Source: an uncultured Clostridia bacterium (GTDB lineage Bacteria; Bacillota; Clostridia; UBA1381). From it: 64,000 nt of DNA. The stretch covers positions 1 through 64,000 of the forward strand of contig CANRKO010000004.1 of assembly GCA_947631235.1 (NCBI GenBank), given 5' to 3'. Position 1 is the stretch's first letter; the number at the start of each line of letters is the position of its first letter. This document shows positions 48,201 through 55,481 of the stretch, one piece after another. Below the pieces are notes generated by a model. It searched no databases and was not told the origin of the DNA. It saw nothing but the letters and a program-made list of their open reading frames with translations. A program made the position numbers and the translations under genes.

Positions 48201-49622
48201 CGCCGTCTTGTCGGGCGTTTTCTTTGCCTGCGCGCGGAACATATCAACAAAGCCGACGCTTAAATCAACATCGGTTATGAGCGCGTCGTTTAAGGCGCGT
48301 ATTTTATTCATGCTGCAATCGTCCGCGAGGCGCAGCTTGGAAAGCTCCGATTTTTCGAGCATTTCCGAAATTATAATAGTAACCGTGTCAGCGAACGAGC
48401 TTATTGTTTCGTACTCGTACAAATCGCTGCGATATTCAAAGTCCATTTCAAACGCACCGCCGTACTTGAATACCATAACAGCTATGGGCGATTGCGCGAT
48501 GTGAGTCGGAACACGCTCCATTTCAACAGTGCTATCACCGAGTGTGAATGTGTTGAACGAGTCCGACTGGTACGCGAACATTATACCCGCGTCCAGTCCA
48601 TATTCGCCCGCGAGCTTGACATACGGATAATTGCCGTCCTTTATAACGCCGCGCTGAGCCAAGCGAACATACGAAAGATAATCGCTTACCTTCGCCGTCT
48701 CATCAATTTTTATGTAAAGCGGCAAAGTGCGAACCATCATACCGACGGTGTTTTTCATGCACGGGTCGTGTCTGCCGTGGTTGAGAGTATATATTACCGA
48801 TTCTTCCCCGCCTGTAAATTTTGCCGCCGCGTATGCGACAGCGCCGAGGAAAAGAGTGTTTTCGGTTATTCCGTTTTCCTTTATAAATTTGTCCACTTTT
48901 TCAACCGATATATCGTTCGGCAGCACTCGCCTAAATCCCCGACAGGGTTTGTCCTTAACATCGTCGTCCTCGTTCATGTCGGGCACGAGCTTTGAATTTG
49001 TCTCAAGTCCCGCGAATATGCCTTCATAATATTTATGCGCCGCCTCATACGCCGGTGTATCCGCGAATTTTTCCTCGTATACCGACACGCCGAACTGACC
49101 TATTTCCTCCGGCTCAATCTCTCCGCCCGAATAAAGCGTTGAAATTTCGCCGCAGAGAACGGAAAACGACGTACCGTCAACCGCGATATGGTGGTAGTCC
49201 GTCAGAAAGCACGTTTTAGTTTCCGTTTCGATAATTTCAAAGCGGAACAAATAATCGCGCTCCAAATCAAACGGTTTCACGAAGTCGTTTTTCAGCTTTT
49301 CAAGCTCATCGTCCGAAACACTTATCACGGGAATTTCAACCGTAACCTCTCGCGGTTTCATAACCGGTTCTCCTGATGAGGCGTCGATATAATAGCGCAG
49401 TCCCTCATGGTTTTTAACCGCTCTTTCAACAGCCGATTTCAGCGCGTCAATATCAACGGCTCCCTTATCAAACGTATAGCAGAGGGGCGAATTGTATATC
49501 GTACCGCTCGGGTTATTGATACAAGCCAAATATACGCCCATTTGACTCGATGTAAGCGGGTATTCCTTCATATCCCGAGCCTCTGCAGCCGACTCGGCTA
49601 TTAAATCTTTTTCCGTTTTCAT
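42270..49622 (-). CDS. Two-module non-ribosomal peptide synthetase with terminal reductase (C-A-T-C-A-T-R)
   Basis: 2450 residues. Condensation 1 (about 15-440, YHHIAVDG near 143), adenylation 1 (about 460-930, LYTSGSTGTPKG near 604, FNSYGPTE, YHTGDI), carrier 1 (Ser in HCGMTSLS near 985), condensation 2 (about 1040-1460, FHHIIFDG near 1172), adenylation 2 (about 1480-1950, IYTSGSTGKPKG near 1618, INAYGPTE, YRSGDY), carrier 2 (FFDLGGTSL near 2008), and a Rossmann-type thioester reductase (about 2080-2450, ILTGATGFLG near 2089). Both condensation domains keep HHxxxDG. Such enzymes join two amino acids and release the product as an aldehyde. The N-terminal condensation domain suggests an N-acyl cap. 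By eye the pocket residues are D-V-L-S-D-G-S-I-L and D-M-Q-I-L-G-A-V-A, which I cannot assign to amino acids. It sits between an exporter and a PPTase. Confidence 0.93.
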   Translation of the reverse strand: MKTEKDLIAESAAEARDMKEYPLTSSQMGVYLACINNPSGTIYNSPLCYTFDKGAVDIDALKSAVERAVKNHEGLRYYIDASSGEPVMKPREVTVEIPVISVSDDELEKLKNDFVKPFDLERDYLFRFEIIETETKTCFLTDYHHIAVDGTSFSVLCGEISTLYSGGEIEPEEIGQFGVSVYEEKFADTPAYEAAHKYYEGIFAGLETNSKLVPDMNEDDDVKDKPCRGFRRVLPNDISVEKVDKFIKENGITENTLFLGAVAYAAAKFTGGEESVIYTLNHGRHDPCMKNTVGMMVRTLPLYIKIDETAKVSDYLSYVRLAQRGVIKDGNYPYVKLAGEYGLDAGIMFAYQSDSFNTFTLGDSTVEMERVPTHIAQSPIAVMVFKYGGAFEMDFEYRSDLYEYETISSFADTVTIIISEMLEKSELSKLRLADDCSMNKIRALNDALITDVDLSVGFVDMFRAQAKKTPDKTALVFKENRYTYEELDEITDKIAQYIRSKDLGKGDVIASMVERNEYMTICSIGILKSGAAYEPLDPTHPSERLQFMTKDASAKMLIADGKLLSLIPDFGGDILKTEDIPALSGSEIPLPSPGPDDLFVLLYTSGSTGTPKGCMLTHHNLTNFIHWFRRIYDITDKSAEAAHASYSFDVHMLDIYPFLSAGAAEYIIPEERRLDLVWINEYCAQNDITHTSLTTQVARAFLTSIDDIALKVVDIGGEKLVPFEPREGVKQFNSYGPTECTILITAFLMDKYYDPVPVGIGVDNARLYIVDKQMRMLPFGAVGELCVAGPLVSKGYLNRPEQTEKVYVKNPFESGKYRDVLYHTGDIVKFMNDGNLSYVGRRDGMVKIRGYRIELTEIESVIHDFEGITDATVVAKDKASGGKYIAAYIVSSGEVDIAALKEFIAERKPPYMVPEAIMQIDAIPLTVNGKVDKRSLPEIDVVSDEPMAKTERSLTALETKILEIIKGIIGTDEIDVSADIMHCGMTSLSVIKLAVELNKEFGYGADIKTLMKGCSVMSIEDDIVGYLLAAKNAPAEERTKEEKAEFAPLSYTQYGVYSECMKRPEDTFYNIPFMYRFPANFGAQKLADAVDTVLAAHPYVFTRLTIKDDDIVQRRMGADGYTVPVKNMSEDELKKYRADFVKPFKLMNTRLFRIEVIQTEAAVYLFAEFHHIIFDGASFDLFLQSIKTVLEGGETESETYDYFDYVKDDSAFVDSEEFKESEKYISDMLVNCEGAAEITPDKGGLAENGSSAIASAPFDMARISEFCSGRGITPAHLFLAATLYVVSRFTNSRGAYINTISNGRSDMKLTNCFGMFVKTLPIGLEIDDITAAELVERAKNLLINAVANEAYPYADVCRRFNYAPHIMYAYQLGVVDELRIDGKLIEWETVGEQRVKFDTGVYIEKTGGTECVDVHYNDAVYSHELMSKFANAIKTVAEKITENPDGKARKLSMLDDADEKQIADFSYTGFAETEIKLLHEKFEYHVRLHPDRTAVIACDGKFTYAELDRRANIVANALLKRGVTSGSRVVILLSRTSKFFAAMFGILKAGGAFIPTCPEYPKERINSIIEDSGAELVITFGDLLNAYKNTVDIAELETGENDKKPNIEISPNDLAYLIYTSGSTGKPKGVMLRHIGIANYVTDDERNLQVRCVTESCKCYGAITTVSFDMSLQETVVALCNGLTLAFASDEQTNDPLSLARFFKENNVDAFIATPSRLLVYMELDEFADAMKNCKVILSGGEKYSDKLLSVLREKTNARIINAYGPTEITVASNAKDLTSADEISVGRPLLNYREYIVDTDDNKLPAGVVGELLIGGVGVAEGYNNLPEQTEKAFIEYEGERFYRSGDYARWTDNGDVVILGRKDSQVKLRGLRIELGEIEKCLTSIDGIRSAVVVIRKVGHEDGICAYYTADGNPDVEYLKSEMRKTLTDYMIPASFNQLDELPTTSNGKVNIKALGDPVISDNSKNGVSAKPQTAAEKDFCEIFTDILNLDEVSVTDSFFDLGGTSLTVTRVVIAAGKLGYNIAYGDVFANPTPRSLAKLAGGQGDTDDGIMRFDDYDYDNIDRLLEKNTICAFINGEKQEIGDVILTGATGFLGVHILHELLTNFDGNVCCLMRGKGKMTADMRLKSLFYYYFEEDITEQYGDRITVTDGDITKKADFEKLKGIKADTFINCAANVKHFSKDTDIEDVNYHGVQNIIAFCEETGTRLVHVSTMSVGGAFLDRPGEVASLKENMLYYGQVQGSKYTAAKFLAEREILERAANGLNAKIMRVGNLSARESDGEYQINFTTNSFMGRLKSTYLIGCYPYETMDMPFELSPIDCVAKAILLLAQSPRECVVFHPYNNHALLMNDLYGEMNRQGLTVKPAEISEYETALKKAESNPEKAKVLSSMIAYENMAHGRKSYEVGQSNEMTMQALYRMGFRWPVTSFEYMKKFLVNLKGLGYFELQ

Positions 49623-49634
49623 GCTTTCACCTCA

Positions 49635-51311
49635 TTATATTATTTCTTTAATTTGATTCATTCCCAACACAACGGAGTACTCAAAGCTTTTACATTTGCC
49701 GTTGAATTTGCTTTCGTCGATTTCAGCCCCGTTGTTGCGGAGCATTATGACGTACTCGCCGTCCTCGCGGCTTATTATTATGTCGTTCTCCGCGCTTTTG
49801 TCCCGTTCGCTCACAAACGCGAACAGCTCCGACACAGTTTCGGCAACCCCATTCCCGTCCGTGATTTTATCCGCTACAGCCGACTTTATCTCCGATGCGT
49901 CGGCGTCGGATTTTACGGAGAACGAGAGCAGCTCGTCCGCGCTGTCAAGCAGGAATATATCCCTGTATCTGCCGTTCGATTTCGCGATTGTCACGATAAT
50001 CATAGCCGCTATCACGATCCATGTTCCGTAATGATCCGCGCATAACATCGCCCATAATCCCGTTATGCCGAAAAAGCGCTCAAGTATATACGCTACCGGT
50101 ATTGTAAGCACAATTCCGTTGACGATCGAAACAGTGAGCGACATAGCCTCACGCTGTGTCGCGGTGAAATAGTACATAAACAGGAATGACATCGACATAC
50201 CGATAAACGACAGCGCGCTTATGCGGAGTGCAGGAATAATCATCGCCATTTCCGCCGGAGTTTTGTCGCCGAAAAGCCGCGCGACCGGCGCGGGGGCGAT
50301 TTCTATAATAAGCGTGATCGCTGCCGCCGCGATAAGCAGCACCAAGATTGCGCGTTTCATGGCGTACTTTATTCCCATAGTGTCACGTTCGCCCAAAAGC
50401 GCGCTTACTATCGGTATCATGGTCTGCGACGCACCCGCTACGAATGCGGATATAAATATCTGGCAGTTTGAGGTTACCGACATGGAAACCATGCCCTCCT
50501 GACCGCCCGCGCCTTGTATCGCAGTGTTCATATAAAACGTCGTAACCGTTACAAGTATCGTTCCGAGCGCACCCGATATACCTGTAGTAAACAGCGAAAC
50601 ACATTCCTTTCGCAGCTTTTTCGGCGATAACGCCGCGCTCAAATCAAAATGCAGCGTGTTTTTCTTGCTTTTAAAATGCGTAAGCATAATGCAGAACGCA
50701 ATAACGTTTCCGATAACCGTCGCGATTGCCGAGCCCGCTATTCCCATTTTGAACAGGCCCATAAGGACTATATCCATAACGAGATTTATCGCGTTTGAAA
50801 TGATTATGAGATTTGACGCAAATTGCGGTCTGCCGTCGCTGCGTATACAGTGTACCGCGCTCGGCAGCAAAAGCGAGAACGGCGTTCCGATAATGAACGG
50901 TATGTAGTATTTCAAAAGCTCGCTCCTTAAAGCCTCAATCGGCGTGAGCATCTTCGCGATATTGTTTACGAACGCAAACTGCAATATCATAAACGCCGCA
51001 CTTAAAATTACAAGCAAAATCGTTGCCGCCGTAAACGTAGTATCCGCGGCGGCTTTGTCGTTTTTGCCCTTCGCGAACGAAATAAGCGTTGATGCGCCGA
51101 CACCGAACAGTATCGTCGTTGAAAAATAAATCTGATTAATCGGTGAGAGAACGCTGATCGCCGCCATCGACACGCTCCCGAGCATGTTTCCGACTATTAT
51201 CGAATCCACCATTATAGCGATATTGCTCGCAAGCGAAACAAGCACCGTCGGCAAAAAGTATTCGAGGTATTTTTTGTTTATAATATTTCCGTTTCTCTTT
51301 AACTCAATCAT
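49635..51311 (-). CDS. MATE-family exporter with a C-terminal ATPase-like soluble domain
   Basis: 558 residues. About residues 15-450 are a twelve-helix MATE transporter (LPTVLVSLASNIAIMVDSII opens the first helix with its Asp). It has an unusual C-terminal tail of about 100 cytoplasmic residues (SFSVKSDADASEIKSAVADK, GNGVAETVSELFAFVSERDK, YVIMLRNNG). The tail resembles the N-terminal part of RsbW-type HATPase domains (N box at VSELFAF). It is the first gene of the operon, 12 bases before the NRPS, with SD AAGGAG before its ATG. Role: export of, or self-protection from, the NRPS product. The tail might regulate transport, but that is inference. Confidence 0.85.
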   Translation of the reverse strand: MIELKRNGNIINKKYLEYFLPTVLVSLASNIAIMVDSIIVGNMLGSVSMAAISVLSPINQIYFSTTILFGVGASTLISFAKGKNDKAAADTTFTAATILLVILSAAFMILQFAFVNNIAKMLTPIEALRSELLKYYIPFIIGTPFSLLLPSAVHCIRSDGRPQFASNLIIISNAINLVMDIVLMGLFKMGIAGSAIATVIGNVIAFCIMLTHFKSKKNTLHFDLSAALSPKKLRKECVSLFTTGISGALGTILVTVTTFYMNTAIQGAGGQEGMVSMSVTSNCQIFISAFVAGASQTMIPIVSALLGERDTMGIKYAMKRAILVLLIAAAAITLIIEIAPAPVARLFGDKTPAEMAMIIPALRISALSFIGMSMSFLFMYYFTATQREAMSLTVSIVNGIVLTIPVAYILERFFGITGLWAMLCADHYGTWIVIAAMIIVTIAKSNGRYRDIFLLDSADELLSFSVKSDADASEIKSAVADKITDGNGVAETVSELFAFVSERDKSAENDIIISREDGEYVIMLRNNGAEIDESKFNGKCKSFEYSVVLGMNQIKEII

Positions 51312-51374
51312 TGTTACGCTCCTTATAAAAATGCGATGTAAAACCGTGTTTTATTTAAATATAATTTTAGCTAT

Positions 51375-51403
51375 ATTTTATCACAAACTTTATATGCAAA
51401 CAA
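51375..51403 (-). promoter_or_regulatory. Promoter of the MATE-NRPS-PPTase operon
   Basis: Minus strand: TTGTTT (51403-51398), a 17-base spacer and TAAAAT (51380-51375), 64 bases before the MATE start codon. Confidence 0.55.
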
Positions 51404-51479
51404 GCTAATTTTAAGTGTTTTGAGAATTTTGCAAAAGCAATACTGCGATACAATCACGCCATAAACGACAATACATAGC

Positions 51480-51536
51480 AGATATGTCTGTTCAATACCC
51501 CACAGAAACAGATTTTTTTGTATGAGTGTAAAATAA
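51480..51536 (+). pseudogene. Duplicated 3' tail of the copper-amine-oxidase-N-like gene, with a 40-base deletion
   Basis: Bases 51480-51515 match 54805-54840 (33 of 36), and 51511-51536 match 54875-54900 (24 of 26). The two blocks are fused across a GATTT motif that occurs twice in the full copy, so a deletion between these short repeats explains the shorter copy. Nothing of the rest of the gene is left. Confidence 0.7.
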
Positions 51537-51570
51537 AAACGCGGCACAGTGTTACTAACGTGCCGCGTTT
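51537..51570. terminator. Terminator of the Cthe_2159-like gene
   Basis: AAACGCGGCAC (51537-51547) pairs with GTGCCGCGTTT (51560-51570), 17 bases beyond the stop codon on the minus strand. Confidence 0.85.
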
Positions 51571-51586
51571 GTGCTGCAAAAACAAA

Positions 51587-53887
51587 TCAATCGTTTTTAA
51601 CCAGTCCGTAGAAGGTATTATTGACCGTCTTTCCGAAAATCTGTGTCCCCGACGCGCTTCCCGAATTTGACGTTATAGTATATGAACTACCCGCCGTCAT
51701 TTCGGGCATTGTCACGAACATCCAACTCCATGACGTTTTGGGAACAAACGTAAACGTACCGTTCGACGTTGTAATCCGGACGGGAGTTCCCGCGCTGCCG
51801 GAACTTGTACCTCCGCTTTGACCGGGTCGTCCGCCCATACCTCCGGAGCCGCTTGTCAGAGCATAGCCCTGTCCGCTGACGGTCGGAGTTACAGCCATAT
51901 CGCTTGTACCCGCGCCGATAAGCGTTCCGCCCGTTATCTTAAAGTAACAACTGCTCGAATCGCCTATGTCAAACACTCCGTTGCCGCCGCTTGTCGGTCC
52001 GTTTTCAAGCACGATGCCGCCGCTCATTTCAATACTGCCGTTCGAGTCAACGCCGTCGCCGTTCGCCTCTACATAGCACCGTCCGCCCCTTATGTACAGC
52101 ATACCGTAGGCAGATGAGTCGTCGCTGCCCCAACCGGGACCCCAGCCGCCTGTGCCGCCCGGATTACCGCCCGGACCTGCCATCAGCGAAATATCCGTCG
52201 AAGAAAGCGTTGCTCCTTCTTCGTAATCGCCCGCCGCGTTAATTCCGTCGTCGCTCGCGACGAGATATGTCGTGCCGCTGAGCATTTTTATAACCGAGCC
52301 TTCGATACCCTCGTATGAGGTCGTAATATCAATATTAAAATCATCATCCGAACCGTTTTCCGTACCGAGCGTCAGCGTGTAATCCGCGTGAACGCCGTCG
52401 TCGGCGGTCGCGAGCGTGAACTCGCCGCCCGTAATCGTGACGTTCCAATTTGAATGAATACTGTCGTCCGCGCTGTCAATCTTAAATTCTCCGCCGCTTA
52501 TGTTAAGCTCCGTGTCCGCCTTAATGCCCTTGCAGCTATCGCTGTTCTCGGTCAACGACGTGTTGGTATGTCCGCCGTTGGTCGTTATGCCGAATACACC
52601 GCCGCTTATATCGCACACACCGTCCGACTGTATGCCGTCGCGCACAGCGTCAATATCAAATTCACCGCCGGAAATGTTCACGCTTTCCGTTGCCTTAATG
52701 CCGTCCTCGCCGGACGTAACGTTAAGCGTTCCGCCGCTTATTGTAATTTTGCCGTTGATGAATTGGTCTGCAACAACCGCGTCGTCGGCTATTACCGGCA
52801 GATTTACCTCGTTCGCCTTAATGCCCTCAGTGCCGGAGTTGATCGTAATATCGCCGCCCGTTATCGTGCAGTAATTATCCGCCTGTATACCGTCGCCCGC
52901 GGCGTCAATGTCGAACGTGCCGCCCGCAATCGTGACATAACCCTTGTCCGCCTCGATTGCGCCCGCAGCTACAATATCCGTGTCGATCGCGTCGGACTTA
53001 ATGCCGTCGCCTTCGGTGGTTTTTATCGTAACTGTGCCGATTTTATCGGTAAATTCCACGCCGTTGTCGCCTTTTACCGCGTTATTTACAGCCGTCACAT
53101 CAAGATTAGCGCCCTTCTTTATTTTCATATCCGCGCCGCATACCAAGCCGTTTTTGACGTTTCCGTTGACTTTGAGCGTACCCGCGCCGCCTATGTCAAG
53201 GTCGCGCTTCGAGTAGAAACAGCCCTTCGGGTCTTTTGATGTGGTGTAGTTTGTGTACGCCGATGTATCGGTAAACGTATTTGTCGTGCCGTCGGCAAGC
53301 GTTATTTCTATCTTGCCGCCGCCTGCGTTAAACGGCGCGCTGTCGGAGCAGGTTACGTCTACGCCATCGAGTGTAATATTCACCGCGTCCTTTTTGCCGA
53401 GTGCGTCCGATACGACTATCTGACCGTCGTTAAGCGTTCCTTCTATGATGTAGTCGCCAACTTTCGTTATCGTAACAATAGTGCCGTCAACCGTAACGCC
53501 GTCAATACCGTCCGCGTAAATTTCATTTCCGCGCAAATGTATTATTCCGTCATTTGCGGGCGGAGTTCCCTCGTAATCAGTTTTGCTGAACAGCGGTTTT
53601 TGGTTATCGTTCCATATGTAAATCGAACCGCCGTAAAAGCCGTTAAGCACCGCCGTGCAAGTCTCGCCCGAAACAGCGTTGTCTATATGATAAGCGACAG
53701 CTTTTTTAAGCGTTTTTCCGTTATACTCCGCGCCTATCACATATATTCCGCCGTCCTCCGGCGCGGTAAACGATACCGAAAGACCTGTGTCCGTTTCCGT
53801 AATACAGATGTCAGCGTTGTCTGCCAGTGCGGCAGCGCCGAATATAAGCATAACCGCGATAAAAATTGATAAAAATTTCCTTTTCAT
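51587..53887 (-). CDS. Secreted carbohydrate-binding beta-helix protein (Cthe_2159 / DUF4353 family)
   Basis: 766 residues from the ATG at 53887 (MKRKFLSIFIAVMLIFGAAA, a signal peptide); a longer frame upstream lacks an SD and is not used. The body is a right-handed parallel beta-helix made of repeated rungs such as ISGGEFDIDAVRDGIQSD and ITGGEFTLATADDGVHAD. The Asp-Gly pairs are typical of the calcium sites in this family. Characterised members bind polygalacturonate and cellulose-like surfaces. There are Gly-rich stretches near 590 and 690. No enzyme motif and no anchor are seen. It fits a pectin-related role alongside the GH78, GH95 and GH-A enzymes. The gene is monocistronic. Confidence 0.82.
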   Translation of the reverse strand: MKRKFLSIFIAVMLIFGAAALADNADICITETDTGLSVSFTAPEDGGIYVIGAEYNGKTLKKAVAYHIDNAVSGETCTAVLNGFYGGSIYIWNDNQKPLFSKTDYEGTPPANDGIIHLRGNEIYADGIDGVTVDGTIVTITKVGDYIIEGTLNDGQIVVSDALGKKDAVNITLDGVDVTCSDSAPFNAGGGKIEITLADGTTNTFTDTSAYTNYTTSKDPKGCFYSKRDLDIGGAGTLKVNGNVKNGLVCGADMKIKKGANLDVTAVNNAVKGDNGVEFTDKIGTVTIKTTEGDGIKSDAIDTDIVAAGAIEADKGYVTIAGGTFDIDAAGDGIQADNYCTITGGDITINSGTEGIKANEVNLPVIADDAVVADQFINGKITISGGTLNVTSGEDGIKATESVNISGGEFDIDAVRDGIQSDGVCDISGGVFGITTNGGHTNTSLTENSDSCKGIKADTELNISGGEFKIDSADDSIHSNWNVTITGGEFTLATADDGVHADYTLTLGTENGSDDDFNIDITTSYEGIEGSVIKMLSGTTYLVASDDGINAAGDYEEGATLSSTDISLMAGPGGNPGGTGGWGPGWGSDDSSAYGMLYIRGGRCYVEANGDGVDSNGSIEMSGGIVLENGPTSGGNGVFDIGDSSSCYFKITGGTLIGAGTSDMAVTPTVSGQGYALTSGSGGMGGRPGQSGGTSSGSAGTPVRITTSNGTFTFVPKTSWSWMFVTMPEMTAGSSYTITSNSGSASGTQIFGKTVNNTFYGLVKND

Positions 53888-54086
53888 ATAGTTCCCCCAC
53901 ATCTCAACTGTTTTCATATTGTGTCTGCTTTGCCAATTTCCCAAATAATATAACACATATTCCTTAAAATATCCTTAAAAATATTCTTAATTTTTGCGAA
54001 ATATTCGGTTTCGCCGCACAATGTGTATGCCAAGAATTTTGTATAAAAACTGAGCCTCGCTATTTGAGTATACGGTTCACGCCGCC

Positions 54087-54115
54087 TTGATTTTTCCTTT
54101 GTTTCGGTGTATAAT
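54087..54115 (+). promoter_or_regulatory. Promoter of the copper-amine-oxidase-N-like gene
   Basis: TTGATT (54087-54092), a 17-base spacer and TATAAT (54110-54115), 21 bases before the ATG. Confidence 0.7.
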
Positions 54116-54136
54116 ACACTAAAAGGGGGAATTTCC

Positions 54137-54874
54137 ATGAAAAGATTTACTTTAGGATTTATCATAGGCGGTGTTATCTGCTCCACGCTGACGGGTTTTG
54201 CGGTTGAGTATGCAGTAACGGCTAACCCGTTCCCAATCAAGGTTGATGGTGCTGCTAAGTCAATCGAGGGCTACAACATAAACGACAGTACATACTTTAA
54301 ACTGCGCGACATCGCCGACGCTGTGGGCGGTTTTACGGTAGGTTTTGTGAATAATACAATCACTATCAGCACACAAGCCGAGCCGTCAGAACCCGCAAAC
54401 GACGACGAGCCTATCATAATCCATGAGGGCGAGGTATCGCAAAGAAGGTTTGCAAGAGAAGGCGACACCGTTATAAAGGCGGACGGTACGGAGATAGTTT
54501 TGAAAAAAGGGTCTCATGGAATTTTGGGTGAAGGACAGGGTGTTGCGCCGGATCTCGGTTTGGAAACACCGACAGGCTTTAACAAAAGAGTTGAGGCATA
54601 TAAAGTATTTTCAGGTACAACAGACTTCAAAGACTCAACAGGTAAATCTGTTATAAATGCGCATTATTATGTCAATAAATTAACAGGTGAAGGACATTGG
54701 GATACTGAATGGATGGCTATGACTTCAGAACCAACAACAGAGGGTACGTTTGAGTATCAATTGTCCGAGGACAAAAACTGGATTTGGTTAGGTGGCGGTT
54801 GGATAGATATGTCTGTTCAAAACCCCACAGATGCAGATTTACAGAAAATACGTGACGCAAACGGTTTGAATTAA
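54137..54874 (+). CDS. Secreted protein with a copper amine oxidase N-terminal-like (stalk) domain
   Basis: 245 residues, ATG at 54137 after AGGGGGA. It has a signal peptide or anchor (MKRFTLGFIIGGVICSTLTG), then a stalk-domain motif (NPFPIKVDG, STYFKLRDIADAV, NTITIS) at about residues 30-85. Despite the name, such domains are cell-surface modules without amine oxidase activity. The C-terminal half (KGSHGILGEGQGVAPDLGLE, WIWLGGGWIDMS) is unlike anything I recognise. The last 70 bases have a deleted twin at 51480-51536. It converges with the dpaA 3' half, and the terminator is shared. Confidence 0.7.
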   Translation: MKRFTLGFIIGGVICSTLTGFAVEYAVTANPFPIKVDGAAKSIEGYNINDSTYFKLRDIADAVGGFTVGFVNNTITISTQAEPSEPANDDEPIIIHEGEVSQRRFAREGDTVIKADGTEIVLKKGSHGILGEGQGVAPDLGLETPTGFNKRVEAYKVFSGTTDFKDSTGKSVINAHYYVNKLTGEGHWDTEWMAMTSEPTTEGTFEYQLSEDKNWIWLGGGWIDMSVQNPTDADLQKIRDANGLN

Positions 54875-54898
54875 GATTTTTATGTATGATTGTAAAAT

Positions 54899-54930
54899 AA
54901 CGTCCGTAAGGCGCAAACCTTACGGACGTT
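54899..54930. terminator. Bidirectional terminator overlapping the end of the dpaA 3' half
   Basis: AACGTCCGTAAGG (54899-54911), loop of 6, CCTTACGGACGTT (54918-54930). The dpaA stop codon and its last two codons lie inside this stem. Confidence 0.85.
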
Positions 54931-55319
54931 TCCCTTTTACAAAAACCTTATCCAAATAAAAATTCACCCCGCCGGGTTTTGAGGCGAGGTCGATCACGAG
55001 CGCGTCCTTTCGTACGCGGGCGAGGATTTCACCGTCCATTACCATGGCGGGTACGGTATTGAATATAATATCGAACTCGCCCACGCGTTCTTTAAGCGAC
55101 GTGAACGGCAGCGGCTCGTAGCCGTGGCTTTCAATCATCGCAAGATCCGCGTGTTTCCGAGCCATGGCGTAGGTCTGCGCGCCCATGCCGAACAAATCTT
55201 TCGACAGAATTTTTCCTATCTTGCCGTAGCCCATTACAAGGCATTTACTCCCGTGTATCGTTATCGGCGTTTCGGATATCGCTATTTCTATTGCTCCCTC
55301 CGCCGTAGGTACGGCGTTG
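54920..55319 (-). CDS. dpaA: Dipicolinate synthase subunit A, 3' half (interrupted gene)
   Basis: The minus-strand frame reads NAVPTAEGAIEIAISETPIT, then IHGSKCLVMGYGKIGKILSK and DIIFNTVPAMVMDG, LVIDLASKPGGVNF. This is the conserved core and NAD(P)-binding Rossmann domain of DpaA/SpoVFA (GYGKIG dinucleotide motif), which with DpaB makes dipicolinic acid in the mother cell during sporulation. It has no start codon or promoter of its own. The homology begins exactly at the 15-bp repeat shared with the 5' half 8.4 kb away. At the other end the protein stops early: relatives continue about 45-50 residues past PGGxxF to an LPGxVAPxTAG motif, whereas here twelve unrelated codons lead into a terminator. 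dpaB is not in the window. Confidence 0.85.
55305..55319. repeat. 15-bp direct repeat, left junction of the intervening element
   Basis: GTAGGTACGGCGTTG, identical to 63702-63716. The central GG (55308-55309) is the inferred crossover dinucleotide. The bases to its left are dpaA, those to its right are element. Confidence 0.85.
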
Positions 55320-55376
55320 GCAAAAGCGCAGCGGAAAAGTCTTTACAGAGAATTTAACAAAAATGGGGCATCGTAA

Positions 55377-55432
55377 ATTCCACATACATTCCACATACCG
55401 AACATATTCCCCACACAATCGCGCCGTATAAT
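55377..55432 (+). promoter_or_regulatory. Promoter of the secreted helical protein gene with direct repeats for a response regulator
   Basis: Two back-to-back copies of ATTCCACATAC (55377-55387, 55388-55398) and a third variant ATTCCCCACAC (55406-55416) precede TATAAT (55427-55432). No good -35 is present. The third repeat occupies that place. The 11-base period is that of PhoB/OmpR-type activator sites, and an OmpR-type regulator is encoded downstream. Confidence 0.6.
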
Positions 55433-55481
55433 AAAGCCGTAATCAAAAAGATTGCAAAATTATCGAAAGGAGCTGTTAAAT

